Shown here piece by piece: positions 1-8,664 of a stretch of 64,000 nucleotides of DNA. The notes beneath the pieces are model-generated. The model did no database searches. It saw only the letters and a list, made by a program, of their open reading frames with translations, and had not been told where the DNA came from. The number at the start of each line of letters is the position of its first letter. Within the stretch, counting starts at the first letter, position 1. The stretch is from Providencia zhijiangensis. GTDB taxonomy: Bacteria; Pseudomonadota; Gammaproteobacteria; Enterobacterales; Enterobacteriaceae. The translations under genes and the position numbers were made by a program. Where the stretch lies: the NCBI RefSeq assembly GCF_030315915.2, contig NZ_CP135990.1, positions 992,001-1,056,000 on the forward strand, written 5' to 3'.

Positions 1-1396
1 ATATTCTGGCAACAAATTAACCGCCACCATTGATGTTAGCGATGACTGGGGCGGCGAAGCGCCTAATCTTGTTGGTAAAACGGTTTCATTTGTCGTGGCG
101 GATGGTGAATTATCTCAACAAATTCATGGCAATGTCGTGCCTTATACAGGTTCTGCATCTGGGGATGACAGTGGGCACGCGTTGGGCTTATGGCAGATAG
201 TTCTATTTGCGCTACTTGGCGGTCTGATCCTGAACTTAATGCCGTGTGTTTTGCCTGTACTGGCAATGAAACTCGGCTCTGTCTTATTGGTTCCTCAAGG
301 TGAACAAAATACCATTCGTCGGCAATTCTTGCTCTCGTCATCGGGGATCTTGGTCTCATTCTGGCTATTAGCCTTATTGATGACATTCTTGCGATGGGGA
401 CAGCAGGTTGTTGGTTGGGGAATTCAGTTCCAAAGCCCGTGGTTTATCGGCTTTATGGTGCTGATTACGGCGCTGTTTACCGCGAATTTATTTGGGGTGT
501 TTGAAATTAACCTAGGCAGCAAAGCGAATACGCGCTTAGCCACTGCTGGTGGACAGGGTAATAGTGGGCATTTCTGGCAAGGGGTCTTCGCGACACTCTT
601 AGCAACACCTTGTTCTGCACCCTTTTTGGGCACGGCGGTGGCCTTCGCACTGGCGGCACCAATGTCAGAGTTGTGGCTGATTTTCACGGCATTAGGTATC
701 GGAATGAGCCTTCCGTGGCTATTGATTGCAGCGTTCCCCGTGATTGCGAAAGCGTTACCAAAGCCGGGAACATGGATGCTGAAATTGCGCGCTGTACTGG
801 GCTTAATGATGTTGGTTTCTTGTTTATGGCTAATCAGCTTATTAATTCCCCATTTTGGTGCAATGACCGCGACCGTTATCGCCGTACTGTTTTTATTAAT
901 CTTAGTGTTATTTATTCTTAAGAATCGAGGAATACGCGCGGCAATTTTCCCATTCCTATTATTCTCGGCACTGGGTGCTGGGTTTGCTTGGATGGCGATA
1001 GACCAACAGCAAGGTCACCAAACGCTAGCTTCCGATAAGGTTCAATGGCAAACACTGTCTGAAGACGCAATCACACAAGCGCTGGCAGATAATAAACGTG
1101 TGTTTATTGATGTGACCGCAGACTGGTGTGTGACGTGTAAGGCGAATAAATATAACGTCCTACTTAATGACGAAATTCAGCACTTACTGAGTGAACCGGA
1201 TGTCGTCGCGCTACGGGGTGATTGGACAAAACCTTCACCGGAAATCTCGGCATTTTTGCAACGTCGAGGACAAGTAGCAGTGCCATTTAATCAGATTTAT
1301 GGCCCTAATCTGACAGAGGGGAAAATACTGTCAACAATACTTGATCGTGAAACTTTATTATCAATTATGACTGAGGCCAAAGGAGCCGAAAAATGA
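1..1396 (+). CDS. scsB: ScsB, membrane thiol-disulfide reductant conduit (5' end outside window)
   Basis: The reading frame is open from base 2, so the N-terminal periplasmic domain lies partly outside the window. What remains is a DsbD-like core of membrane segments with two conserved cysteine motifs (LNLMPCVLPVLAMK and ATPCSAPFLGTAVAF), then a C-terminal thioredoxin-like domain with WCVTCK. In this family electrons pass from cytoplasmic thioredoxin through the membrane core to periplasmic partners. The stop codon overlaps the scsC start by four bases, which indicates translational coupling. ScsB proteins belong to the suppressor-of-copper-sensitivity cluster, and scsC and scsD follow as expected. 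DsbD itself is the alternative, but the gene neighbourhood decides for ScsB. Confidence 0.9.
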   Translation, partial: YSGNKLTATIDVSDDWGGEAPNLVGKTVSFVVADGELSQQIHGNVVPYTGSASGDDSGHALGLWQIVLFALLGGLILNLMPCVLPVLAMKLGSVLLVPQGEQNTIRRQFLLSSSGILVSFWLLALLMTFLRWGQQVVGWGIQFQSPWFIGFMVLITALFTANLFGVFEINLGSKANTRLATAGGQGNSGHFWQGVFATLLATPCSAPFLGTAVAFALAAPMSELWLIFTALGIGMSLPWLLIAAFPVIAKALPKPGTWMLKLRAVLGLMMLVSCLWLISLLIPHFGAMTATVIAVLFLLILVLFILKNRGIRAAIFPFLLFSALGAGFAWMAIDQQQGHQTLASDKVQWQTLSEDAITQALADNKRVFIDVTADWCVTCKANKYNVLLNDEIQHLLSEPDVVALRGDWTKPSPEISAFLQRRGQVAVPFNQIYGPNLTEGKILSTILDRETLLSIMTEAKGAEK

Positions 1397-2121
1397 AAAA
1401 GACGATATTAGCTGTTTTATTTTCCTCACTAGTATTAGGGGCCACAGCACATGCAGCGCCACTGACTGCCGACCAAGAAGCACAAGTTCGTAAGCTGGTA
1501 CGCGATACATTAGTTGAGAATCCAGAGATCCTTGAAGAAGCGATTGTAGCTTTACAAGCGAAACAAGGCGAAAAACAGCAAGCGCAAATGAAACAGGTAC
1601 TAAAAGATCAGCATGATGCCCTGTTTAATGACCCGACTAGCCCACGCATTGGCTCGAAAGACGCAAAATTAGTCTTGGTAAACTTTACTGACTTTAACTG
1701 CCCATACTGCAAACGTTTTGACCCACTGTTAGAAGATATTGTGAAGAAAAACCCGGATGTTGCAGTTGTCATCAAGTACCTGCCATTTAAAGGGGAAACC
1801 TCGCTGGAATCTTCGCAACTAGCGATGACTTTATGGCAAGAAAATCCAAAAGCGTTCTTAGCATTGCACCAAAAACTGATGGCGAAACAGGGTATGTTAT
1901 CTGATTCAAATATCAAAGAAGCGCTGCAAGCAACCGGCAATGGTAAGTTAAAAGCGAGTGATAAGAGCCGTGCGGCTATCCGTAAAAACCTTGAGCTAGC
2001 TAATATGCTGGGTGTGAACGGCACACCGGCAACGTTAGTGGGTGATGAAATGATCCCAGGCGCTGTAGATGCACAAGAATTTGAACGCATCGTGAAAGAA
2101 CAGCTCAGCAAAGCGAAATAA
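1393..2121 (+). CDS. scsC: ScsC, periplasmic DsbA/DsbG-like thiol oxidoreductase
   Basis: 242 aa with a clear signal peptide (MKKTILAVLFSSLVLGATAHA). An amphipathic, charged N-terminal segment precedes the thioredoxin fold, which carries NCPYCK (Cys103 and Cys106) and a cis-proline loop NGTPATLVG. In Proteus ScsC the N-terminal segment drives trimerisation and gives disulfide isomerase activity; the similar segment here suggests the same, by inference. It is expected to receive electrons from ScsB and to protect thiol proteins under copper stress. The start overlaps the scsB stop. Confidence 0.92.
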   Translation: MKKTILAVLFSSLVLGATAHAAPLTADQEAQVRKLVRDTLVENPEILEEAIVALQAKQGEKQQAQMKQVLKDQHDALFNDPTSPRIGSKDAKLVLVNFTDFNCPYCKRFDPLLEDIVKKNPDVAVVIKYLPFKGETSLESSQLAMTLWQENPKAFLALHQKLMAKQGMLSDSNIKEALQATGNGKLKASDKSRAAIRKNLELANMLGVNGTPATLVGDEMIPGAVDAQEFERIVKEQLSKAK

Positions 2122-2128
2122 TGGCGTG

Positions 2129-2629
2129 ATGGGGAGACTCAAAAAGTGGTCGAAAGAGCTTCTCGTATTAGCGGTGATTTTGGTAATCGCTTTTACGGTG
2201 ATGGACTTTTGGCGTAAACCGCAAAGCCTTGCCCCCGTGTTATTAGAACCTCTCACCCTTGCAACGGGTGAGGTGGTTTCTATTGCTGAACTCAGCCAAA
2301 AACAGCCAGTATTAGTCTATTTCTGGGCAACATGGTGCGGTGTTTGCCGCTTCACATCGCCAACCGTTTCTGATTTAGCTAAATCAGGGGTTCCGGTGGT
2401 GGCAGTAGCACTGCGTTCTGGGGAATCTTCTCGATTGTTAGCCGGAATGGAAAAAAAGGAATTAGATTTTCCTGTCGTGAATGATACCAACGGTCAGTTG
2501 GCTGCACAGGTTGGCGTGGCAGCAACACCGACCTTTATGATTATCAATAAAGGTGAAATGGTGAGTTTTACTTCTGGCTGGACGAGTTATCTGGGGCTGA
2601 AAAGCCGTTTATGGCTCGCTTCGTTTTAA
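2129..2629 (+). CDS. scsD: ScsD, membrane-anchored TlpA-like thioredoxin
   Basis: 166 aa from the ATG; a GTG one codon upstream (2126) is an equally readable start. One N-terminal membrane anchor (roughly residues 10-27) is followed by a periplasmic TlpA/ResA-type thioredoxin domain with WCGVCR (Cys70 and Cys73) and the cis-proline stretch VAATPTFMI. It follows scsC after a few bases, so the three genes form one operon. The family role is in periplasmic thiol redox during copper stress; the exact substrate is unknown. Confidence 0.88.
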   Translation: MGRLKKWSKELLVLAVILVIAFTVMDFWRKPQSLAPVLLEPLTLATGEVVSIAELSQKQPVLVYFWATWCGVCRFTSPTVSDLAKSGVPVVAVALRSGESSRLLAGMEKKELDFPVVNDTNGQLAAQVGVAATPTFMIINKGEMVSFTSGWTSYLGLKSRLWLASF

Positions 2630-2634
2630 TTAAA

Positions 2635-2666
2635 TGCCCTTGGTATCAGCATCAAGGGTATTTTTC
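2635..2666 (+). terminator. terminator after scsD
   Basis: CCCTTG (2637-2642) pairs with CAAGGG (2653-2658), followed by TATTTTTC. It lies between scsD and the convergent Nudix gene and suits the end of the scs transcript. Confidence 0.65.
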
Positions 2667-2695
2667 TTATCAAACTCTAATCTTAAACTCTCTCA

Positions 2696-3409
2696 TCAAA
2701 ATTCGAGATTACGAATAAACCGATAGTCAGCCGATTGTGATTTTAAGCGATAAAGATTGGCTGGGCGCCCGCGTTCTTGGCGTTTTTCCCCTGTATCAAT
2801 CAGTAAATCAGCTTGGTCTAAACGGCGGCGGAAAGATTTATTCTGTATGGCTTTGCCGATTAAAACCTCATGAACATGTTGTAGCTCGGCTAAGGTGAAT
2901 ACTTCCGGTAGTGCAAATCCCGGCACAATGGAATAAAGGGATTTCTGGCGTAAGCGTTCACGGGCTTGTAAATAAAGTTGGTAGTGATCGAAAGCCAGTG
3001 TCATGCCTTCAATTTCTTCGATGGAGGCCCATTTAACGGAATGAACACTTTCAATGTGCGCTTCGCAGGCTTGGTGAGCAATAAGTGCGGTATAGCAGAC
3101 CGTCACTGACCAGCCGCGAGGATCTCGATCAGAATTTCCTACGGTACATAACTGCTCGATATAAGGAGGAACAACCCCCGTTTTCTCTTTTAATTTGCGA
3201 TATACCGTATCGTCTAACGAGGCATCACAATTTTCATCAACGAACCCACCTGGTAACCCCCATTGACCTTTCTGCGGGTAATTAGCGCGCTCCACGAGCA
3301 GCACTTTTAAGGTGTTTTCATGATAAGTGAATAATACGGTATCCACCGTGAGCAAAGGAGTTAAATAATCTCGTCGATCATAATTAGATAAAAACTCTTT
3401 TTCTGTCAT
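2696..3409 (-). CDS. NrtR-like Nudix-domain transcriptional regulator
   Basis: 237 aa: an N-terminal Nudix-like domain (about residues 15-145) and a C-terminal winged-helix-like region ending in RPANLYRL. The Nudix box is degenerate. There are 15 residues between the box glycine (GGFVDEN) and the arginine instead of 13, and the catalytic REUxEE segment reads RKLKEK, so two of its three glutamates are lysine. This is the pattern of NrtR regulators, which sense NAD metabolites without hydrolysing them. The gene is divergent from an SPFH/NAD-kinase-like pair. An operator-like palindrome (3471-3485) covers the -35 element proposed for this gene, suggesting autoregulation. Effector and targets are inferred. 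Confidence 0.82.
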   Translation of the reverse strand: MTEKEFLSNYDRRDYLTPLLTVDTVLFTYHENTLKVLLVERANYPQKGQWGLPGGFVDENCDASLDDTVYRKLKEKTGVVPPYIEQLCTVGNSDRDPRGWSVTVCYTALIAHQACEAHIESVHSVKWASIEEIEGMTLAFDHYQLYLQARERLRQKSLYSIVPGFALPEVFTLAELQHVHEVLIGKAIQNKSFRRRLDQADLLIDTGEKRQERGRPANLYRLKSQSADYRFIRNLEF

Positions 3410-3448
3410 GTGATTAAGATCCTTCCCCCGTTTTTAGTCTTGCGTTAA

Positions 3449-3477
3449 ATCATACGCGAAAATTTATTTAGTGTCAT
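3449..3477 (-). promoter_or_regulatory. promoter for the NrtR-like gene
   Basis: On the minus strand an ATGACA -35 (3472-3477) and a TATGAT -10 (3449-3454) are separated by 17 bases. The -35 lies inside operator-like palindrome 1. Confidence 0.5.
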
Positions 3478-3564
3478 TAAGACATTTAATTGTTGACTTG
3501 TTTGTGTCTATAGGACAATAATTATTTAAGGTCATAAAGACACTAATTGATTTCACAAAGACAC
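3471..3564. promoter_or_regulatory. operator array between NrtR-like regulator and SPFH operon
   Basis: Three 15-bp imperfect palindromes share the form GTGTC-N5-GACAC: 3471-3485 (GTGTCATTAAGACAT), 3504-3518 (GTGTCTATAGGACAA) and 3529-3543 (AGGTCATAAAGACAC). A weaker fourth copy at 3550-3564 keeps only the right half. Centres are 33, 25 and 21 bp apart. Site 1 overlaps the minus-strand -35, and site 2 lies in the spacer of the plus-strand promoter, so occupancy should repress both genes. The binding protein is inferred to be the adjacent regulator. Confidence 0.65.
3493..3522 (+). promoter_or_regulatory. promoter for the SPFH/NAD-kinase-like operon
   Basis: TTGACT (3493-3498) and AATAAT (3517-3522) are 18 bases apart. 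Operator-like palindrome 2 (3504-3518) fills the spacer and palindrome 3 lies just downstream. Confidence 0.5.
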
Positions 3565-3579
3565 TAAGTGGGGTAGACC

Positions 3580-4602
3580 ATGTTAAATTTTAAATATTTC
3601 AAATCAGATTCATCGACATTCATTATTCAATCCATTAATGGTGCAGTACGTAAGCAAGGTAAAGGATTAAGTTTTTGGTATAACGCAGATAAAACGTCCA
3701 TTGCGGCATTACCTTTGAACGCCCAAGAAGCGCCATTTATTTTTAATCTACAGACGGCGGATTTCCAAAGCTTACGTATTCAAGGGCAAATTTCATTTCA
3801 AGTGAAATACCCAGAAAAAACAGCGGATGTCTTGAATTTTAACCTTGCTCAAGATGGTAAATCTTATGCATCAGAAGACCCTTTAAAGCTGAGTGATAGG
3901 GTGGTTCGTAGTGCGCAAACTGTCATCCAAGCAAAAACGCAAAGTACCGATTTGCGAGATGCATTACTCATGGGGCAACCATTGGTGATGTTGGTTTCTC
4001 AGCAACTGTCTGAGCATCCTGCTCTTGAATCGTTAGGTATAGAAATTTTGGATGTGGCGATCTCCGCTATTACACCATCCCCTGAAACGCTAAAAGCATT
4101 GGAGGCTCAAGCTCGGGAATCGATTTTGAAAGAAGCTGATGATGCGATTTATGCGAGACGCAAATTCTCCGTTGAGCAGGAAAGAACCATTAAAGAGGCT
4201 GAATTAGAAACGGATTTATCAGTACAAGCCAAACAGCAGCAAATCGAAGAAGCTCGGTTGGATAATGAGCGCACATTGCTGCGTGAACGTGCTGAAATTG
4301 AACAAGAAGAATTGATAGCTCAGGTTAACTTGGAAGCTAAACGCAACGAGCTGGTGGCGCTAAGTGTTGAAAACCAACGTACTCAATCAGAAGCGGATGC
4401 TTATGCCATCGAAGCTAAAATGAAAGCGTATAGCCAATTGCCAGTGGAGAATTTGAAGGCGATGGCATTGGCGAAAATGAACCCAGAGCAGTTGATGGCG
4501 ATGGCGTTTGAATCCTTGGCTCAAAACGCAGGTAAAATTGGTGAAATTAACTTCTCGCCAGATTTATTTGGTCAATTGATGAAAAAAGGAGCCAAACAAT
4601 GA
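3580..4602 (+). CDS. SPFH/band-7 domain protein with long coiled coil
   Basis: 340 aa with no signal peptide or obvious membrane segment. Residues about 1-165 resemble an SPFH (stomatin/prohibitin/flotillin) domain; residues about 165-275 are strongly charged and Glu/Gln/Ala-rich, as expected of a coiled coil; the tail is alanine- and methionine-rich. SPFH proteins usually build large membrane-associated oligomers. The stop overlaps the next start (ATGA at 4599-4602), so the pair is probably translated together. Its function is not known; the link to a NAD-kinase-like protein and a NrtR-like regulator suggests an NAD-related role. Confidence 0.75.
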   Translation: MLNFKYFKSDSSTFIIQSINGAVRKQGKGLSFWYNADKTSIAALPLNAQEAPFIFNLQTADFQSLRIQGQISFQVKYPEKTADVLNFNLAQDGKSYASEDPLKLSDRVVRSAQTVIQAKTQSTDLRDALLMGQPLVMLVSQQLSEHPALESLGIEILDVAISAITPSPETLKALEAQARESILKEADDAIYARRKFSVEQERTIKEAELETDLSVQAKQQQIEEARLDNERTLLRERAEIEQEELIAQVNLEAKRNELVALSVENQRTQSEADAYAIEAKMKAYSQLPVENLKAMALAKMNPEQLMAMAFESLAQNAGKIGEINFSPDLFGQLMKKGAKQ

Positions 4603-5522
4603 GCCAGCATGATGATGTTCGCTTTGTGTTGGTGATGCGTAAAACGCGCATGCAGGAGTTAATTGAGCGTTTCAATACCTGGTCGCAAGCAAAATTTTAC
4701 CTTGAACATAATGATGTTGAAGTGAGTGATTACCTACTTGAACATGATGTGTATCAGCGGCAGTTAATCCAAGCCGAGTCGGTGCTAAAAGGGATAGGGC
4801 GCTTTCAATTACTGGAAAGAAAACTGTTACCTAGCTACCAGTTTTCAGCACGAGATATCGTGGTGGTCATAGGGCAAGATGGTTTAGTGGCAAATACCCT
4901 TAAATACCTTAATGGACAGCCTGTGATCGCCATAAACCCGGAACCGACACGCTGGGATGGTAAATTACTGCCCTTTGAAATTGGGCAGCTATCGGATGTG
5001 GTGACGCGTACACTAACTGGAAAAGTGAATCAAAAATCCGTTACTTTTGCGCAAGCTACAACCAACGATGGGCAAACGCTATTAGCCGTTAACGACCTAT
5101 TTATAGGCCCTAAAAGCCATACATCCGCACGCTATAGCGTGAAATGGCAAGGGCAGCAAGAATTTCAATCGTCATCAGGGATTATTGTCTCGACAGGGTT
5201 GGGGTCGACGGGATGGTTTCAATCTATTATTGCTGGGGCTCAGGCGATAGCAGGGACTCACTCTCATCCGTTATCGCAGGGATTTGGTTGGGATGAAAAA
5301 CGGTTACAGTTCAGCGTAAGGGAACCTTTTCGCAGCCGAATGACAGGAACGGAATTAGTGTTTGGTACCATTGAGCAAACCTCGCCATTACAATTAGAGT
5401 CTTTAATGCCTGAAAATGGCGTAATTTTTTCCGATGGTATTGAAGATGATTATTTGAATTTCAACGCAGGTTGTATTGCCTCAATTGGGATAGCAGAAAC
5501 ACAGGGGTTATTAATTGGTTAG
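4599..5522 (+). CDS. NAD-kinase-like (ATP-NAD kinase fold) protein
   Basis: 307 aa. NAD-kinase hallmarks appear in order: a glycine loop IGQDGL (residues 91-96, where NAD kinases have GGDGT, with the catalytic Asp94 kept), ND (165-166) in NDLFIGPKSHTSARY, and VSTGLGSTGW (197-206) for the STPTGSTAY loop. About 80 N-terminal residues precede the fold. Whether it phosphorylates NAD, another substrate, or only binds a nucleotide cannot be read from sequence. It is distinct from housekeeping NadK, which is not in this window. It overlaps the SPFH gene by four bases and is followed by a strong hairpin. Confidence 0.75.
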   Translation: MSQHDDVRFVLVMRKTRMQELIERFNTWSQAKFYLEHNDVEVSDYLLEHDVYQRQLIQAESVLKGIGRFQLLERKLLPSYQFSARDIVVVIGQDGLVANTLKYLNGQPVIAINPEPTRWDGKLLPFEIGQLSDVVTRTLTGKVNQKSVTFAQATTNDGQTLLAVNDLFIGPKSHTSARYSVKWQGQQEFQSSSGIIVSTGLGSTGWFQSIIAGAQAIAGTHSHPLSQGFGWDEKRLQFSVREPFRSRMTGTELVFGTIEQTSPLQLESLMPENGVIFSDGIEDDYLNFNAGCIASIGIAETQGLLIG

Positions 5523-5525
5523 ATT

Positions 5526-5567
5526 AAAAAAATCCCCGAATCATCAATCGAGATGTCGGGGATTTTT
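5526..5567. terminator. bidirectional terminator between NAD-kinase-like gene and lnt
   Basis: AAAATCCCCGA (ending 5539) pairs with TCGGGGATTTT (from 5556), giving A-tracts before and T-tracts after the stem on both strands. The flanking genes converge here. Confidence 0.85.
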
Positions 5568-5586
5568 AATCGGTTTAACGCGTTAA

Positions 5587-7122
5587 TTAATGGCGTTTTT
5601 GACGACGATTAAGGGTAAATCCGACAATGCCGAATATAGCGACCATACCCCACATCGGCCAGTTACTCCAACGAGCATAAGGGGTTAATCCCGTTGTTGG
5701 TGTGACTTTTTCAGCCAGTACCGCATCTTGGAACTGTGGCAGAATACCTTGAATGGAACCATCCGCACTGATGACCGCCGTTACGCCATTGTTGGTGGCA
5801 CGTAACAGTGGGCGACCGAGTTCTAATGAGCGCATTCTTGCCATTTGGAAATGCTGCCAAGGACCAATCGATTCACCAAACCAAGCATCATTTGAAATTG
5901 TCAGTAAGTAGTCACTGTCAGGTTTGAAGTTATCTCTAACTTGGCTACCTAGGATAATTTCATAGCAAATGGTTGCTGTTAGATGAATATTACCAATCGC
6001 TAATTGAGGCTGTTGATAATCTCCACGGCTAAAGCCCGACATTGGTAAATTAAAGAATGGCGCAAGCGGACGAAGTAAATCTTCCAATGGGACGAACTCA
6101 CCGAATGGGACTAAGTGATGTTTGTTATAACGATTCTTAGTTGGGTAGAGATACGGTTTTCTATCACCCAGAACAATGATGGAGTTATAGAATACCGAAT
6201 CACCATTGACCGGTTTTGCATCGACAGTTCCGGTAATTAACCGCGTCTTAGTTTCATGCAGTAATGTGTCCAGCGCTTTGAGCCACGGCTGATTTTCCAA
6301 TTCCACCACGGGAATGGCTGATTCAGGCCAAATAATCATATCGGCTTTGCCAATATAAGGGCTGGAAAGCTTGATATAGCGATCTTTAGTTTGCTGCAAA
6401 AAGCCCGCTTCCCATTTCATCGATTGAGGGATATTTCCCTGTACCAATGCCACTTCCATGGTTTTATCATTCAGAGGCGTGAACCACTGGACGTTTTTAG
6501 CTAACAGTGGAACCAGCAACAGCGTAGCCGCACAAACCAGAGGGATAAAACGGCGACGAATGACGGTCAGGACGAGTAAGCCGCTGATGCTAAATAGCAG
6601 TAGAGTTATCATCTCAACACCAAAAATTGGCGCTAATGATTTCATCGGCCCATCAATCTGGGTATAACCAAACTGCAGCCATGGGAAGCCAGTCAGTACC
6701 CAACCCCGTAGAAACTCAGTTACTTGCCATAGCGCGGGTGCCATCAACACTAGGCGCCAAACATTGGCATTTGGGGTGAGTTTATTGAGTAGTAGACCAA
6801 ATAGGCCGGGGTACAGCGACAGATAGGCAGCCAGCAAGATAACGATAAATACGTTAACGGCATCCGGCATCCCGCCAAAATCGGCGATACTGACATATAC
6901 CCAGTTGACACCGCTGCCAAATAAGCCAAATCCCCACGCGAACGCGATAGCAAAAGCTTGCTTGGCGGTTCTGTGTAGGGTTAATAGCTGGAGAAAGAAA
7001 ATAGAAAGGAGAGCGGCGGGCCAGAAGTCAAAAGGCGAAAAAGCCAGTGTACCACTGGCTCCGAATAGTAAAGCCAGCAGCAGGCGTAGCCACTGGCTTT
7101 GATAAGTAGAGGATAAGTTCAT
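5587..7122 (-). CDS. lnt: apolipoprotein N-acyltransferase
   Basis: 511 aa inner-membrane enzyme that adds the third acyl chain to the N-terminal cysteine of lipoproteins. N-terminal membrane segments are followed by a carbon-nitrogen hydrolase domain with the catalytic triad visible as Glu267 (IIWPESAIP), Lys334 ([14 protein letters not shown]) and Cys386 ([10 protein letters not shown]), almost the same positions as in E. coli. A last membrane segment lies at the C-terminus. The start overlaps the corC stop (TAATG), so the two are coupled, as in E. coli. Confidence 0.97.
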   Translation of the reverse strand: MNLSSTYQSQWLRLLLALLFGASGTLAFSPFDFWPAALLSIFFLQLLTLHRTAKQAFAIAFAWGFGLFGSGVNWVYVSIADFGGMPDAVNVFIVILLAAYLSLYPGLFGLLLNKLTPNANVWRLVLMAPALWQVTEFLRGWVLTGFPWLQFGYTQIDGPMKSLAPIFGVEMITLLLFSISGLLVLTVIRRRFIPLVCAATLLLVPLLAKNVQWFTPLNDKTMEVALVQGNIPQSMKWEAGFLQQTKDRYIKLSSPYIGKADMIIWPESAIPVVELENQPWLKALDTLLHETKTRLITGTVDAKPVNGDSVFYNSIIVLGDRKPYLYPTKNRYNKHHLVPFGEFVPLEDLLRPLAPFFNLPMSGFSRGDYQQPQLAIGNIHLTATICYEIILGSQVRDNFKPDSDYLLTISNDAWFGESIGPWQHFQMARMRSLELGRPLLRATNNGVTAVISADGSIQGILPQFQDAVLAEKVTPTTGLTPYARWSNWPMWGMVAIFGIVGFTLNRRQKRH

Positions 7123-8006
7123 TAACTCTGTTCTTCATCCAAAGTAGGCACTGGGGCATCGTCAGGAATTTTTACTTGAAGCAGTAAAATTCGACGGCTA
7201 TCCGCCATGGAAACTTTAAACTGATAGTTATCGATGGTAATGGTTTCACCACGGGATGGTAAGTGACCAAAGGCTTGCATCACTAAGCCCCCAACGGTAT
7301 CTACCTCATCATCACTAAAATGCTTGCCAAAGGCGTCATTAAAGTCTTCGATTTGAGTCAAGGCGCGAACAGAGTACGAATGACGGCTCAGCTGGCGGAT
7401 ATCCACATCATCTTGGTCGTCATACTCGTCTTCAATCTCACCGACGATCAGCTCTAAAATATCTTCAATAGTCACTAAACCAGAGACACCGCCGAACTCA
7501 TCAATAACGATGGCCATATGGTAACGCTGGGAACGGAATTCTTTGAGTAAGCGGTCTACTCGTTTACTTTCAGGAACAACAACGGCCTGACGTAACACTT
7601 TATCAATACTGAATGGTTCTGCATCGGTACGCATAAATGGCAGTAAATCTTTTGCCATTAATAGCCCTTCAATATGATCTTTATCTTCGCTGATAACAGG
7701 GAAGCGAGAGTGGGCAGAATCGATGATGACATCGAGGCACTCATCAAGGCTTTGGTTACGTTTTAAGGTAACAATTTGAGAGCGAGGGATCATGATGTCA
7801 CGTACCCGCTGATCGGCAATATCCATGACGCCTTCCAGCATTTCACGGGTATCCGGGTCAATTAAATCGTTTTGTTCAGAATCACGAATTAATTCGACCA
7901 AATCATCACGGTTTTTAGGTTCACCATGGAAAAGTTGGTTTAACAATGCAAAAAAACCTTTCTTAGGCCCAGGGGTGTCACTACTCGAAGAGTTATCGTC
8001 GCTCAT
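7122..8006 (-). CDS. corC: CorC/YbeX, CBS-domain protein
   Basis: 294 aa: an acidic N-terminus, two CBS domains (about residues 70-185, including [11 protein letters not shown] and [19 protein letters not shown]) and a C-terminal CorC/HlyC domain. The family is linked to magnesium/cobalt efflux and to ribosome homeostasis together with YbeY and YbeZ. The gene lies between ybeY and lnt as in E. coli and overlaps lnt. A 190-bp gap with a large inverted repeat separates it from ybeY. Confidence 0.94.
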   Translation of the reverse strand: MSDDNSSSSDTPGPKKGFFALLNQLFHGEPKNRDDLVELIRDSEQNDLIDPDTREMLEGVMDIADQRVRDIMIPRSQIVTLKRNQSLDECLDVIIDSAHSRFPVISEDKDHIEGLLMAKDLLPFMRTDAEPFSIDKVLRQAVVVPESKRVDRLLKEFRSQRYHMAIVIDEFGGVSGLVTIEDILELIVGEIEDEYDDQDDVDIRQLSRHSYSVRALTQIEDFNDAFGKHFSDDEVDTVGGLVMQAFGHLPSRGETITIDNYQFKVSMADSRRILLLQVKIPDDAPVPTLDEEQS

Positions 8007-8044
8007 GGCGTTTAATTTATTATTCCTCAGTTAATTAGAAAAAT

Positions 8045-8119
8045 CGCTAACCCATAGAGTTAGGTATGAATTGTTTAGCTTAAAACATTTTGTTTAGCGA
8101 AACAATTTATGGGTTAGCG
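8045..8119. repeat. 75-bp nested inverted repeat between ybeY and corC
   Basis: CGCTAACCCATA (8045-8056) is perfectly complementary to TATGGGTTAGCG (8108-8119). Directly inside on the right, AAACAATT (8100-8107) pairs with AATTGTTT (8069-8076), and TTGTTTAGCGAAACAA (8090-8105) is a competing hairpin. It may be an intra-operon RNA structure or a short mobile repeat; no second copy was seen in the window. Confidence 0.7.
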
Positions 8120-8196
8120 TTGAAGCATATTCTTTACGTTTACAGACATCGTTTTACGTCTAAAAATGCTTGTTAACGTTAAAAATTATAGAGAGC

Positions 8197-8664
8197 TCAC
8201 TCTTTTTCCGCAAGGTACGGATCGGCATAACCCATTTCTGCGAGGATCTCGGTTTCTAATCCTTCCATTTCTTCAGCTTCATCATCTTCAATATGATCAT
8301 AACCGAGTAAATGCAGGCAACCGTGAACCACCATGTGCGCCCAATGTTCTTCTTCACTTTTTTGCTGCTCGGCGGCTTCTTGCTCCACCACTTGACGGCA
8401 AATAATTAAATCCCCTAACAGTGGAAGTTCCACTTCAGGTGGTGCTTCAAATGGAAATGACAGCACGTTAGTCGGCTTATCTTTTCCACGATAAGTCAGA
8501 TTTAATTCATGGCTTTCGGCTTCGTCAACAATACGAATAGTGACTTCACTTTCAGCTTGAAACTTGGGTAATACCGCATTGACCCAGCGCTGGAACATCG
8601 CTTCAGAGGGTAAGCCGTCGGTATTTTCGCTCGCTATTTGTAAATCGAGAATAACATCGCTCAT
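8197..8664 (-). CDS. ybeY: YbeY, rRNA maturation endoribonuclease
   Basis: 155 aa. The UPF0054 metal site [11 protein letters not shown] is present with His114, His118 and His124. YbeY acts in 16S rRNA 3'-end maturation and 70S ribosome quality control. Its ATG directly abuts the ybeZ stop codon (TAAATG), so the pair is tightly coupled. The length matches the family. Confidence 0.96.
   Translation of the reverse strand: MSDVILDLQIASENTDGLPSEAMFQRWVNAVLPKFQAESEVTIRIVDEAESHELNLTYRGKDKPTNVLSFPFEAPPEVELPLLGDLIICRQVVEQEAAEQQKSEEEHWAHMVVHGCLHLLGYDHIEDDEAEEMEGLETEILAEMGYADPYLAEKE

Noticed and set aside
1-94. apparent truncation of scsB
   Set aside because: The frame is open to the window edge, so it is cut by the window and not broken.
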